Source: Flavobacterium hercynium (GTDB taxonomy: Bacteria > Bacteroidota > Bacteroidia > Flavobacteriales > Flavobacteriaceae). From it: a DNA stretch of 64,000 nucleotides. The notes under the pieces were generated by a model. It did not search any database and had not been told where the DNA came from. It saw only the letters and a program-made list of their open reading frames with translations. Position numbers and translations under genes: made by a program. Of the stretch, positions 53,439-62,570 are shown in pieces (the stretch's first letter is position 1; every line of letters begins with the position of its first letter). The stretch covers positions 141,905 to 205,904 of the forward strand of contig NZ_MUGW01000025.1 in NCBI RefSeq assembly GCF_002217285.1, read 5' to 3'.

Positions 53439-54275
53439 TTATCTTAAATCTGTTATTTTACAAACATCCATATCTCCGTAATCTAGATTTTCACCTGCCA
53501 TTCCCCAAATAAAAGTATAATTACTTGTTCCTGAGCCTGAATGAATGGACCAAGGTGGAGAAATAACGGCCTGATGATTGTTCATCCAGATGTGTCTTGT
53601 TTCTTGTGGTTCTCCCATAAAATGACAAACAGCCTGATTCTCCGGTATGTCTAAATAAAAATAAACTTCCATTCTACGATCGTGAACGTGAGCCGGCATT
53701 GTGTTCCAAACGCTTCCTGGTCTTAGTTCCGTCATTCCCATTTGCAATTGACAAGTAGTTACAACACTACCAATAATCATTTGGTTTACCGTACGGTGAT
53801 TCGCCGTTTCCATTGTTCCCAATTCTAATTTATTAGCTTCAGCCAAACTTACTTTTACTGTCGGATAACTCGTATGAGCGGGTGCTGAGTTGATGTAATA
53901 CTTAGCCGGATTTTTGCTGTCGTCGCTTTTAAAGATTACTTCTTTATTTCCGCTTCCGATATAAAGCGCATCTTTAAATCCAAGTGCGTATGTTTTTCCT
54001 TCTACAATTACAGAACCGCTTCCACCCACATTAATGATTCCGATTTCTCTTCTTTCTAAAAAATAACTTGCTTTTAGCGGATCAATACTTTCAAGAACCA
54101 AATCCTGTACAGGAACTGCAGAACCTGCAATGTATCTGTCGTAATGGGAATACACCAATACAATTTCGTTTTCCTGCATTAGATCATCAATCAGGAATTC
54201 TTTTCTTAATTGTTGTGTATCATATTTTTTAACTGCCTCTGGGCTTGACGCGTATCTTGAGCTATATTTTGTCAT
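53439..54275 (-). CDS. kduI: 5-keto-4-deoxyuronate isomerase
   Basis: The 278 residues are full length for KduI. The cupin metal site is in MPAHVHDRRMEVYFYLDI, and MGEPQETRHIWMNNHQAVISPPWSIHSGSG is characteristic. It isomerises 4-deoxy-L-threo-5-hexosulose uronate, the product of lyase plus GH105 action, to 2,5-diketo-3-deoxygluconate. Its own promoter with the LacI-type operator lies immediately upstream. Confidence 0.95.
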   Translation of the reverse strand: MTKYSSRYASSPEAVKKYDTQQLRKEFLIDDLMQENEIVLVYSHYDRYIAGSAVPVQDLVLESIDPLKASYFLERREIGIINVGGSGSVIVEGKTYALGFKDALYIGSGNKEVIFKSDDSKNPAKYYINSAPAHTSYPTVKVSLAEANKLELGTMETANHRTVNQMIIGSVVTTCQLQMGMTELRPGSVWNTMPAHVHDRRMEVYFYLDIPENQAVCHFMGEPQETRHIWMNNHQAVISPPWSIHSGSGTSNYTFIWGMAGENLDYGDMDVCKITDLR

Positions 54276-54288
54276 AATTTCTATTTAA

Positions 54289-54310
54289 TGTAATCGATTG
54301 CACAAAATTA
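54289..54310 (-). promoter_or_regulatory. kduI promoter -7 box and LacI operator
   Basis: TAATTTTG (54310-54303, minus strand) is followed at once by TGCAATCGATTACA (54302-54289), matching 13 of 14 bases of the PUL operator. The -33 element is weak. It starts the kduI-to-uxaA transcript. Confidence 0.72.
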
Positions 54311-54360
54311 TATTTTTATCTTTAAATACCATAATTTAGTCTATTAAATTTTTGGTAATC

Positions 54361-55827
54361 TTATAAATCTGTTATCGGAGCGTATTTAGGAACCAGCGAT
54401 TTCATTACTACCCAACCTGTCAGGTAACAAACTGCACAAATGGAGAAAATAATAAAGTAACCTGCTTCAATTCCTTGAAAACCTAAGAAATGCATGTTTG
54501 TTTCTTTAGTATAATCAAACAAAACTCCTGATCCTTTGTTGATTAAAGTCGAACCTATTCCACCCGCAAGACCACCAATTCCGGTAATCGTAGCGATTGC
54601 TTTTTTAGGAAACATATCTCCCACCGTTGTAAATATATTGGCTGACCATGATTGATGCGCCGCACCTGAAATTCCGATTATAATAATCGGTAACCAATAG
54701 CTAATATATCCTAAAGGTTGCGCGATTAGCGCTAATAACGGAAAGAATGCAAAAATCAACATGGCTTTCATTCTTCCTTCGTACGGATTCATTCCTTTTT
54801 TCTCTACAAAATAGGTTGGTAACCATCCTCCAATAATAGACAATAATGTAATCATATAAAGAACAAATAAAGGAAGGGCTGCTTCTGTAGAATCCATTCC
54901 GTAAACGGAGCTTAAATACGCCGGAGTCCAGAATAAAAAGAACCACCAAACACCATCTGTCATAAATTTACCAAAAGCAAAAGCCCACGTTTGTTTGTAT
55001 CTAAAACAATCTACAAAAGAAACCTTTGTTGTTGTTTCCGGAACATAACCTGCTAATTTGCTGTCAGCAATATCATCTTGTTGAATATAAGCTAATTCTT
55101 CAGCACTAACTCTTTTGTGTTTCTCTGGTTTTTCATACATAAACACCCAGAATCCCATCCATACAAATCCAAGTGCACCAATAATAATAAACGCCATTTC
55201 CCAACCAAACGATTTTGCAATAAACGGAATTGATATTGGAGCTGCTAAAGCGCCTACTGTAGCACCTGCATTAAAAATACTGGTAGAAAAAGCTCTGTCT
55301 TTTTTAGGAAAATATTCTGCTGTCGTCTTGATCGCTGCAGGAAAGTTTCCGGCTTCTCCAATCGCCAAAATAAAGCGGGCAAAAATAAATAAGCTCACAC
55401 TCACATTGATAACCATTCCGGTATCGTTTATTGTATTGATTATATCTCGTGATTCATGAAAACCAACAAACCAGTTACCTGTAATAATTCCTGATGTTGC
55501 AATACCACAAAATGCATGAAGACAGGCTCCAAATGACCAAATACCGATTGCCCATAAAAAACCTTTTTTGGTATCTAACCAATCTACAAATCTTCCTGCA
55601 AATAGTAATGAAACAGCATAAAAGATAGAAAATAAGGCTGTAATGTTTCCGTAGTCATTATTTGTCCAATGAAATTCCGGTGCGATGAAGTCGCTCCATG
55701 TTAAAGAAAGTACTTGTCTGTCCAGGTAATTGATGGTTGTTGCAAAAAACAACAAGGCACATATACTCCAACGATACTTTCCAGCAGATTTATTGGTTTG
55801 ATTCATCGTAACTTCAGATTTGTTCAT
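54361..55827 (-). CDS. exuT: Hexuronate MFS transporter (ExuT-like)
   Basis: The start at ATG 55827 (MNKSEVTMNQ) places 20 residues before the first membrane segment, RWSICALLFFATTINYLDRQ, the conserved ACS-family beginning. The frame open from 55950 would begin inside the operator. Twelve transmembrane segments are visible. The motifs FARFILAIGEAGNFPAAIKT and FPKKAIATITGIGGLAGGIG are ExuT/GudP-like. It probably imports galacturonate or unsaturated derivatives with H+. It is the first gene of the catabolic cluster. Confidence 0.9.
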   Translation of the reverse strand: MNKSEVTMNQTNKSAGKYRWSICALLFFATTINYLDRQVLSLTWSDFIAPEFHWTNNDYGNITALFSIFYAVSLLFAGRFVDWLDTKKGFLWAIGIWSFGACLHAFCGIATSGIITGNWFVGFHESRDIINTINDTGMVINVSVSLFIFARFILAIGEAGNFPAAIKTTAEYFPKKDRAFSTSIFNAGATVGALAAPISIPFIAKSFGWEMAFIIIGALGFVWMGFWVFMYEKPEKHKRVSAEELAYIQQDDIADSKLAGYVPETTTKVSFVDCFRYKQTWAFAFGKFMTDGVWWFFLFWTPAYLSSVYGMDSTEAALPLFVLYMITLLSIIGGWLPTYFVEKKGMNPYEGRMKAMLIFAFFPLLALIAQPLGYISYWLPIIIIGISGAAHQSWSANIFTTVGDMFPKKAIATITGIGGLAGGIGSTLINKGSGVLFDYTKETNMHFLGFQGIEAGYFIIFSICAVCYLTGWVVMKSLVPKYAPITDL

Positions 55828-55935
55828 GGTAACGGTTATTATAAATTTATAATTTTTTGGAAATTCAACCCCATTCATTTTCTTCCTGTAGTATTCAATC
55901 ATCAAAAGATTTGAAATGCAACAAAAATCAAATAA

Positions 55936-55980
55936 TGTAATCGATTGCACAAATATAGTTTTAAATCTTTATATTCCAAA
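55936..55980 (-). promoter_or_regulatory. exuT promoter and LacI operator
   Basis: TTTG (55980-55977), 19 bp, TATATTTG (55957-55950) is a perfect Bacteroidota promoter on the minus strand. TGCAATCGATTACA (55949-55936) follows directly and matches the kduI operator base for base. Confidence 0.82.
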
Positions 55981-56269
55981 TAAATTATATAAAAAATTAT
56001 TTTAACTACTTAAATAAACATATCATATAAAAAATACAAACCAAAATTACATATTAAACAATATATTTGTTAAATGAGTAATATCGAAAAAGGTATGTTT
56101 TTTGATGTTAAAATGTACTAAAATCAGGCATTCGAAAACGTTTTCATCACTAAAAATGTAACTGAAATGAAAAGAGCATTTTTATTACATTTAAAATTAC
56201 ATTTACTCATTAAAAAAATCTATTTTTGAATTTCAGCCTACAAAAAATTACTAATTAATATCTATACCA
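55981..56269. other. Intergenic region upstream of the esterase gene
   Basis: It contains a 12-bp palindrome GAAAACGTTTTC (56134-56145), like the site in front of lacI, and a -7-type box TATTTTTG (56221-56228) 42 bp before the TTG start. No ORF is present. Confidence 0.55.
56134..56145. promoter_or_regulatory. Candidate LacI-type operator (AAAACGTTTT class)
   Basis: GAAAACGTTTTC is a perfect CG-centred palindrome about 76 bp ahead of the -7 box of the esterase gene. Ten of its bases recur at 44292-44301. Confidence 0.5.
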
Positions 56270-57214
56270 TTGAAAAACTTCAACAAACTAACTACCGAAA
56301 AAGCATTACTAATTCTGATTTTATTTATGGGAGTTATTACACAATCTAACGCACAAAATCAAACGATACCTTTATGGAGTAAAATTCCGGATGAAATAAA
56401 AGCTACTGATTACAAAGAGAATGAAGACATTAAAGATGGAAAACTACAAAGCACGAGTAAAGTCAGCGTACCAACTTTAAGCATCTTTTTACCTGCTAAA
56501 CCAAAACCCAATCAAGCTGCTGTAGTTATTTGTCCGGGAGGTGGTTACATGCATCTTGCTTTTGATAAAGAAGGTACTAAAGTAGCACAATGGCTTAATA
56601 GTTTAGGAATTGCAGCTTTTGTTTTAAAATACAGATTACCAAGTGATTTGATTATGAAAAACAAAAACATTGGCCCTTTGCAGGATGCACAGGAATCTAT
56701 TCGTTATGTACGTGAGAATGCTGCAAAATACAGTATCGATCCTAACAAAATTGGAGTTATGGGTTTCTCTGCAGGAGGACATCTGGCAGCGACTTTATCT
56801 ACTCATTATGACGATAAGGTTTATGAAAGCACCTATAAAGTAAGTGCACGCCCTGATTTTTCACTTTTACTATATCCGGTAATTTCGATGCAGAATAGTA
56901 TAACACACAAAGGATCTCAAACCAATTTATTAGGAAACAATCCTTCTGAAACTTTACTTAATGAATTTTCCAACGAGAAAAAAGTTACTGCACAAACACC
57001 TCCGACATTTTTAGTACATGCTACAGATGATGGCGCTGTGGTGGTTGAAAATAGTATTGAATACTATTTAGCGCTTAAAAAAAATAATGTTGCAGCAGAA
57101 TTACATGTCTACGAAAAAGGCGGTCACGGTTTTGGTCTGGGTGTAAAAGACACGAGTAAATTCTGGACAAGAGACTGCGAAGAATGGCTTAAAAATCACG
57201 GTTATAAAAACTAA
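56270..57214 (+). CDS. Secreted alpha/beta hydrolase (acetyl esterase-like)
   Basis: The 314 residues start at TTG 56270. An in-frame TAA at 56252-56254 and lack of a near ATG support this. A signal peptide (to SNAQN, about residue 29) is followed by VVICPGGGYMHLAFDKEG (oxyanion), IGVMGFSAGGHLAATLS (nucleophile Ser), VHATDDGAVVVENS (Asp) and KGGHGFGLG (His). It resembles acetylxylan-type esterases. The position beside the uronate operon suggests deacetylation of pectin or xylan fragments. Confidence 0.87.
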   Translation: MKNFNKLTTEKALLILILFMGVITQSNAQNQTIPLWSKIPDEIKATDYKENEDIKDGKLQSTSKVSVPTLSIFLPAKPKPNQAAVVICPGGGYMHLAFDKEGTKVAQWLNSLGIAAFVLKYRLPSDLIMKNKNIGPLQDAQESIRYVRENAAKYSIDPNKIGVMGFSAGGHLAATLSTHYDDKVYESTYKVSARPDFSLLLYPVISMQNSITHKGSQTNLLGNNPSETLLNEFSNEKKVTAQTPPTFLVHATDDGAVVVENSIEYYLALKKNNVAAELHVYEKGGHGFGLGVKDTSKFWTRDCEEWLKNHGYKN

Positions 57215-57228
57215 AAGAGACTCTAAAT

Positions 57229-57262
57229 AAAAAAGGCAAAACTCATAAAGTTTTGCCTTTTT
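57229..57262 (+). terminator. Terminator of the esterase gene
   Basis: AAAAAGGCAAAACT-CATA-AAGTTTTGCCTTTTT gives a 14-bp stem with T-tract 15 bp after the stop. It is usable on both strands. Confidence 0.9.
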
Positions 57263-57310
57263 CTAATCAAAAAAAAAAAAAAAAAACAAGATCGAAAAAA
57301 ATCTTAATTC

Positions 57311-58741
57311 TTAAACCGCTAATTCCTTCTCTGTTATTTGTTTTGGCTTAGGTACTGTTTTTCCCGTTGCCTGAGGTTTAGCTGTTGATTTTTTGCCAAA
57401 TTTCTGTTTCCCCCACCAAATCAAAAATCCGGTAATAGGCAAACTAGCCGAAATCAAGCTGGCAAAAAATGCTATAAATTTTCCTGTAAGTCCAAGTACG
57501 CTTCCTACGTGAATATCGTAATTCATTCTGCGTATTTTATCCGGTACATTGGCATCAGCATATTTTCCTGAAAATGGTGTTTTGATCGAGATTTCTTTCA
57601 GCGTTTGCTGATCGAAACTGTAGCGATCCATATTGTAATACGTGTTCTTTTTCTTGTATACAAAAGCTCCAATTGCGCCAGAAGGTTTTTCCGGTATACT
57701 TACCATTATTCCTGCTGCCTGCGGGTTTTCTTTCGAAAGATTCAGTAAAACTTTATCTACTGTAGTTACATTAAAGGTTTTAATGTTTGTAGTATCCGAT
57801 TTTGGAGCTTCTCTATTATCTGATAATGGTGTTCCACCTGAAGTAACCCAGTATAACGATTTGCTAAACCAGCCAAAACTCCACACTAAACCCGTTAAAG
57901 AAATTATCAAAAGGAAAATCATACTATAAAATCCAAGTACATTGTGCATATCATAATTAACACGCTTGAAAGTAGCAGACCATTTGATTTTAAAACTCTT
58001 ATCGCGAATTGATTTAATCCATTTGGTTGGCCACCATAACACTAATCCAGAAAGCAATAAAAACACAAAAATTAAAACGGCAACTCCCACGATTGGACGA
58101 CCAATATCATAAGGAAGCCATAAAGCACGATGTCCGTTTAGGATAAACCTAAAAAAGTCCGGAGAATCTGTCCTGGAAACTGACTTTACATGTAATACTT
58201 CTCCCGTATAAGGATTCATGTAAACGCTCGTAAAGATTCCGCTTCTTCTCTTTTTACCTTTATCTTCTTTGCCTTTTTCTTTACCTAATTGTTTTCCAGG
58301 TTCTTTTCCTTTCTCTGTACTTTTTTCAGTAGCCGAAACTCTTTTACTTCCATTATCGTTGTCTTTTCCCTTGTCTCTGTCTTTTACTTTTTCTCTACCT
58401 TCTCCTTCTTTTTTCTGGATAAAGTATCCTACAATGGCGGCTTCGTCTTTACCTCCAAGCGTTACGCTTGTGGCGTGTTTACCATTCATCTTTTTATCTG
58501 CAATGGCAACCATTTGAGAAGGAAGCAAAAAGGCTTTTTCCTGCGGTTCGACAAAACGCCAGTCTTCTATAAAATCATTAATTTCAGCCTGAAAAACATA
58601 AATACAGCCTGTAAGACTTACGATTACCACAATAATTCCGGAAGCCAATCCGAGCCATAGATGCAACCAGGCCATAACGCGCTTAAAAAGCGATTTCTTG
58701 CTTTTTTTCTTATTTGGATTTTTAGATGAAAAAGAAAACAT
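57311..58741 (-). CDS. PepSY-associated membrane protein (PiuB/iron-uptake type)
   Basis: The 476 residues have four hydrophobic helices: HLWLGLASGIIVVIVSLTG (about 27-45), IVGVAVLIFVFLLLSGLVLW (about 212-232), LGFYSMIFLLIISLTGLVW, and IAFFASLISASLPITGFLIWWG. The PepSY_TM pattern and conserved His are in HLW, HRALW and HNVLG. Residues 111-168 are a Lys/Glu/Gly-rich low-complexity insertion between the first two helices. Such proteins are linked to ferric-siderophore reduction or uptake. The two genes upstream (DUF4374 and TonB receptor) support that. Confidence 0.88.
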   Translation of the reverse strand: MFSFSSKNPNKKKSKKSLFKRVMAWLHLWLGLASGIIVVIVSLTGCIYVFQAEINDFIEDWRFVEPQEKAFLLPSQMVAIADKKMNGKHATSVTLGGKDEAAIVGYFIQKKEGEGREKVKDRDKGKDNDNGSKRVSATEKSTEKGKEPGKQLGKEKGKEDKGKKRRSGIFTSVYMNPYTGEVLHVKSVSRTDSPDFFRFILNGHRALWLPYDIGRPIVGVAVLIFVFLLLSGLVLWWPTKWIKSIRDKSFKIKWSATFKRVNYDMHNVLGFYSMIFLLIISLTGLVWSFGWFSKSLYWVTSGGTPLSDNREAPKSDTTNIKTFNVTTVDKVLLNLSKENPQAAGIMVSIPEKPSGAIGAFVYKKKNTYYNMDRYSFDQQTLKEISIKTPFSGKYADANVPDKIRRMNYDIHVGSVLGLTGKFIAFFASLISASLPITGFLIWWGKQKFGKKSTAKPQATGKTVPKPKQITEKELAV

Positions 58742-58775
58742 ATATAAAAGGAGTGTAAAAAGATAAATAAAAAAA

Positions 58776-58799
58776 CCGCAAGCCCCGAAGGACTTACGG
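58776..58799 (-). terminator. UUCG-loop terminator after DUF4374 gene
   Basis: On the minus strand CCGTAAGTCC-TTCG-GGGCTTGCGG pairs over ten positions (two G-U) with a UUCG tetraloop, then TTTTTT. It lies 15 bp after the DUF4374 stop and before the PepSY gene, so it may reduce read-through. Confidence 0.88.
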
Positions 58800-58813
58800 T
58801 TCCAAAAAACAAT

Positions 58814-60046
58814 TTAGTATTTTAATTTAGCGATTGCAGTAATCTGACCACCTTCAACTTTCATACCTCTTGTAGCAACTGCTGTTGTACCATTGATCGT
58901 ATAAATCCAGTTTCCTTCCGGTGTGTTGATACCTACTATAGCTGAATTACCATCTTCTGTAGTAATATTATAACGCGTTGTAGCAGAAGTTAATGTTGCG
59001 GGAACATTTGTTACCCATGTAAAAGTTTGATTGTAAACATCGGCTACAGCCATTTTAACTGCTCCACTGTTTGCTCCAACGTTTCCGTACATTAACAATA
59101 AAAATTTACCGTTTGAGATATAACTTGTAGAAGAGATTTTATATCCTCCTGATTTTTCTTCAACATTAAAGAAGTATGACTGATCAAACTCAGTAGTTCC
59201 TTTTTTAATTTTAACAATAGCAGATGGTTTTTTAGAAGCTAAAACAGCATTACTTGTAGCAATTGCACCAGAGAAACCGTAAGCATCTCCTTTTTCATCC
59301 TGAAACAATCCGTTTGTAAAGTAAGCACCTAAGTAACTTGTACGGTTATCTTTGATTACTTTTTCTAATTTAAGTTCTGGATAATTATATACCGCAACCC
59401 AAGTACTGTCTGGATTTACAGTTCCAAAGTTATCTACTCCGTCACCTTTAATACTCATATAAGGCATGAATACTTTTTCACCAACTTGTGTAGCCCATGT
59501 AAAGAAAGCTCTTTCTCCGTTTCCGGCAAGAATCTTTGTATCTTGTTGTGCTTCTCCTGTAATGATTGATTGTTCAGCGTCAATTTTGTACATTGAAGCA
59601 ATAGAGGCAGCACCACTTCTTGGTACTTTAATCGTTAAGATATCTTTGTTGATATGTGCAAAAACGTGTACCGTTTCTGCCTGGAAGTCAGATTTTTTAA
59701 CCAATTTACCTGTAGCATCTAAATTATAAGTTGTTACAGCTCCCGGATTTCCTTGTCCGTAAAGTAAACTGAAAAAGTTGTTTTCAGCCGTAATGTAGTA
59801 ACGGTACGTTCCATCTTGTTCTACACCGTTTCCAATTGTGGTAATCGATCCTGTAGAAACATCATCAGCAGTTAGTAAATAATCTGCAACTCCTGTAGCT
59901 CCTGTTGTAGCCGTAATGATATATTTTGTTTTTGATGTAACTCCTCCTCCTGTTTCCTCTCCTGGATTATCAGAATCGCTGCTGCAAGAGAATGTTGTAA
60001 AAGCTATTAAAGCCAATAATGAAGCTAATTTGCTATTTCTTTTCAT
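58814..60046 (-). CDS. DUF4374 lipoprotein
   Basis: The 410-residue lipoprotein has the lipobox TFSC (Cys 21) and a DUF4374 domain (TKYIITATTGATGVADYLLT, DGTYRYYITAENNFFSLLYG, FTWATQVGEKVFMPYMSI). The pattern suggests a beta-propeller. The family occurs next to TonB receptors and PepSY proteins in iron uptake loci. The biochemical role is unknown. It lies 26 bp after the TonB receptor gene. Confidence 0.9.
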   Translation of the reverse strand: MKRNSKLASLLALIAFTTFSCSSDSDNPGEETGGGVTSKTKYIITATTGATGVADYLLTADDVSTGSITTIGNGVEQDGTYRYYITAENNFFSLLYGQGNPGAVTTYNLDATGKLVKKSDFQAETVHVFAHINKDILTIKVPRSGAASIASMYKIDAEQSIITGEAQQDTKILAGNGERAFFTWATQVGEKVFMPYMSIKGDGVDNFGTVNPDSTWVAVYNYPELKLEKVIKDNRTSYLGAYFTNGLFQDEKGDAYGFSGAIATSNAVLASKKPSAIVKIKKGTTEFDQSYFFNVEEKSGGYKISSTSYISNGKFLLLMYGNVGANSGAVKMAVADVYNQTFTWVTNVPATLTSATTRYNITTEDGNSAIVGINTPEGNWIYTINGTTAVATRGMKVEGGQITAIAKLKY

Positions 60047-60072
60047 GTTTATTATAGTTTGAATTATTAAAA

Positions 60073-62463
60073 TTATTTAGTGGATTTAGAGAAAAAGTAT
60101 CTAAATTTTATGTTGAATGCTCTACTTGGTTTTTGCAGTGAAAAATTATCATAAAGCTTATTATCCAATACATTTTTACATTCTAAAGCGATATTGTATT
60201 TACCATTTGCAAAAGTGTAAACCGCATTTAAATCATGGTTAAACTGCTCCGGAATATCCAGCTTGTCTGATCCTCCCATACTTGGCCAATACAAATAGTA
60301 AGCGTGTACATATAAAAGATTGTAACCAAGAGCAAGGTTATTTCCTTTGCGTCCAAAATCATTAAAAATGTAACTTGCATCTGCATTACCAAACATATAA
60401 GGCATGTTGGGAATACGATCTTTGTAAACGGGAGATACATAATCCTGATTCGGTTCATATTCCGTCATATTTCGGATATTCTGATATGTGGCATTAATAC
60501 CGGCTGTAAATTTATTGCGGTACGAATAGCGAATCTCACCGTCGATTCCGTGATTGGTTACTCTTCCCTGATTGACATTGGTTGTCATTGTCTGATTGTT
60601 GTTTAGCGTTGGGCGAATAAAATCAGTCGCATCACGATACAAAACGTTCATATCAAAAGTCAAAGCGTTTACTTTATTAAAACTTGTCTGATATGAAAAA
60701 CCAAGATTAAAATTGTTGCTGGTTTCAGGTCTTAAATCAAGATTTCCTTCTAAGTTTTCATTTACATTTCCAAAAACTTCATTGATAGAAGGCAAACGAT
60801 AACTTTTTTCAAAAGTTCCTTTTAGTTGAAGATTTGGTCTTAGGTAATAGCTTGAACCTCCACCAAATCCGTATGATGATGTTTTATCTTCGTATTGTTG
60901 ATAGGCAACATCACCCACATTTCCACTTGGATTATAACTTCTGGAATAGATGTTTTTTAGAAAGTAACTTTTTCCAAATACTGATGTACTCCACTTTTCA
61001 TTGTAGTCAAATTTGTAACCTACTCCTAAAATATTTTTCTGGATTTTTTTAGGTTGCTGGTATACTAATGATTCCGGTACTAACTCATCACTTTCTTTAC
61101 GATCAGAAGAACTAAATGTATTGTTTACTGTAAAAGAGTGTCTGTCGTTTAAAGTATACATAATGTTGGTAGTCGAGATTCCGTTGTTGTTTTTAAATTT
61201 TCGCAACGTACGGCTACGCTCTGAACCATCACCTGGATATTCTTTATAATCCCCAAACCAATTGTATCTTCTAAAAACAGTATCGATATTTTGCTCCTGA
61301 CCAAAGTTGTAATTCGCCGTTAAGTTAACATTCAGACCTTTTGTGAATAAATCTCTAACCTGATATTTTACCGTTGGCATCAAAGTATTTCCTCTTTGTT
61401 GCATTTTACCAAAAACACTTTTCATTCTGGCTCCTGTTTGAATATCAGCTTTGTTTTCGCCCACTGTTACCCCAAACAATAATTTATCAGCATATTTTTT
61501 ACCTGTAACCCCAATGTTAAAAATCACCGTTTCATTTTTATACTGATCGTGAAATTTTCTAACACGTTGATTAGGAAAGTAAGCACCTGTATTTAAGTCG
61601 GCTATGTCTACATTTACCCAATAATTATTATCCGAATAATTCTGGAAAGCATTGATTTCTGTAGTGAAACCACTTTTTGCTGTATATCCTGCGTTTAATG
61701 TAGAGCGATGTGTATTGAATGATCCAAAAGAATAGGAAGCATCAAGATACGTACGTGGTTTGCTGCTTGTTACAATATTCACAGCACCTCCTAAAGCATC
61801 TCCACCTAACCAGATTGGTACAACTCCTTTATAAACCTCTACTCTTTCGGCAAGGTTTATCGGAATATTATTCATTTGAAACGAAGAACCAAAGTTTTCC
61901 ATCGGAACTCCATCAATAAAAATTTTAACCTGATTTCCTGTAAAACCATTAATAGAAAGTTCTGAACGTGAACCTACTCCTCCTGATTCACGAACACGAA
62001 CCCCTGAAACTCTGTCTAAAGCATGTGCTAAATCTAAAGTTGAATTGTGAAGTTTTTTAGCGTCAATCGCCGTTACGTTATACGCTTGTTTGTTTACTTT
62101 TTCAACCTGAGAACGTCCCAGTACTGTAACACTTTCCAATTCGTTTAATTCGTTTGATAATTTAACTGAAACTGTAACATCTTTTTCTGCTACAACAACC
62201 TGTTTTTTTTGAGTTGAAAATCCAACTGCGGTAATTACGATATTGTATTTTCCTGCGGGAATATTTTTGAAAGTGAAGTTTCCATTTTCATCAGAAATTA
62301 AACTAAAATCTGTTTTTTCGATGATAAGCGTTGCAAATGGAATGGATTGACCAGAATTTTCCACCACTTGTCCACTAACCGTTAAGCCTTGATTTTGCTG
62401 GGAAAATGATAAGAACGTAAATAGAAAAAATATACTTGAAAATAAAAATTTGTGAGTTGTCAT
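60073..62463 (-). CDS. TonB-dependent receptor, probable siderophore type
   Basis: The 796 residues have a signal peptide, a CarboxypepD_reg domain (about 25-105, VSGQVVENSGQSIPFATLII), a TonB box (ESVTVLGRS), a plug (DLAHALDRVSGVRVRESGG, KIFIDGVPMENFG, RVEVYKGVVPIWLGGDALGGAVNI) and a barrel ending in FFSKSTK. Company of DUF4374, PepSY and AraC genes points to ferric-siderophore or haem-type import. The ligand is unknown. Confidence 0.92.
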   Translation of the reverse strand: MTTHKFLFSSIFFLFTFLSFSQQNQGLTVSGQVVENSGQSIPFATLIIEKTDFSLISDENGNFTFKNIPAGKYNIVITAVGFSTQKKQVVVAEKDVTVSVKLSNELNELESVTVLGRSQVEKVNKQAYNVTAIDAKKLHNSTLDLAHALDRVSGVRVRESGGVGSRSELSINGFTGNQVKIFIDGVPMENFGSSFQMNNIPINLAERVEVYKGVVPIWLGGDALGGAVNIVTSSKPRTYLDASYSFGSFNTHRSTLNAGYTAKSGFTTEINAFQNYSDNNYWVNVDIADLNTGAYFPNQRVRKFHDQYKNETVIFNIGVTGKKYADKLLFGVTVGENKADIQTGARMKSVFGKMQQRGNTLMPTVKYQVRDLFTKGLNVNLTANYNFGQEQNIDTVFRRYNWFGDYKEYPGDGSERSRTLRKFKNNNGISTTNIMYTLNDRHSFTVNNTFSSSDRKESDELVPESLVYQQPKKIQKNILGVGYKFDYNEKWSTSVFGKSYFLKNIYSRSYNPSGNVGDVAYQQYEDKTSSYGFGGGSSYYLRPNLQLKGTFEKSYRLPSINEVFGNVNENLEGNLDLRPETSNNFNLGFSYQTSFNKVNALTFDMNVLYRDATDFIRPTLNNNQTMTTNVNQGRVTNHGIDGEIRYSYRNKFTAGINATYQNIRNMTEYEPNQDYVSPVYKDRIPNMPYMFGNADASYIFNDFGRKGNNLALGYNLLYVHAYYLYWPSMGGSDKLDIPEQFNHDLNAVYTFANGKYNIALECKNVLDNKLYDNFSLQKPSRAFNIKFRYFFSKSTK

Positions 62464-62531
62464 ATCTTTAATTAGACTAATTATAAATAACTTTGCCGCA
62501 AAAGTACCATCAACTTCTCCAAAAAAGTTAG

Positions 62532-62566
62532 GTAAAAACGGATTATTATTTTGTAAAAACGGATTA
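62532..62566. promoter_or_regulatory. Two direct repeats, candidate AraC binding sites
   Basis: GTAAAAACGGATTA occurs twice without mismatch (62532-62545 and 62553-62566), 21 bp apart, i.e. two helical turns. The second copy ends 4 bp before the araC-type TTG start. The pair lies between the divergent receptor and regulator genes. Confidence 0.75.
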
Positions 62567-62570
62567 AATT

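Noticed and set aside
55828..55950. Longer N-terminus for the hexuronate transporter
   Set aside because: It would begin within the operator and at the -7 box. The family starts near ATG 55827.
58269..58660. Plus-strand frames of 82 and 123 codons rich in Phe, Ser and Leu
   Set aside because: They are the reverse reading of the Lys/Glu-rich insertion of the PepSY membrane protein.
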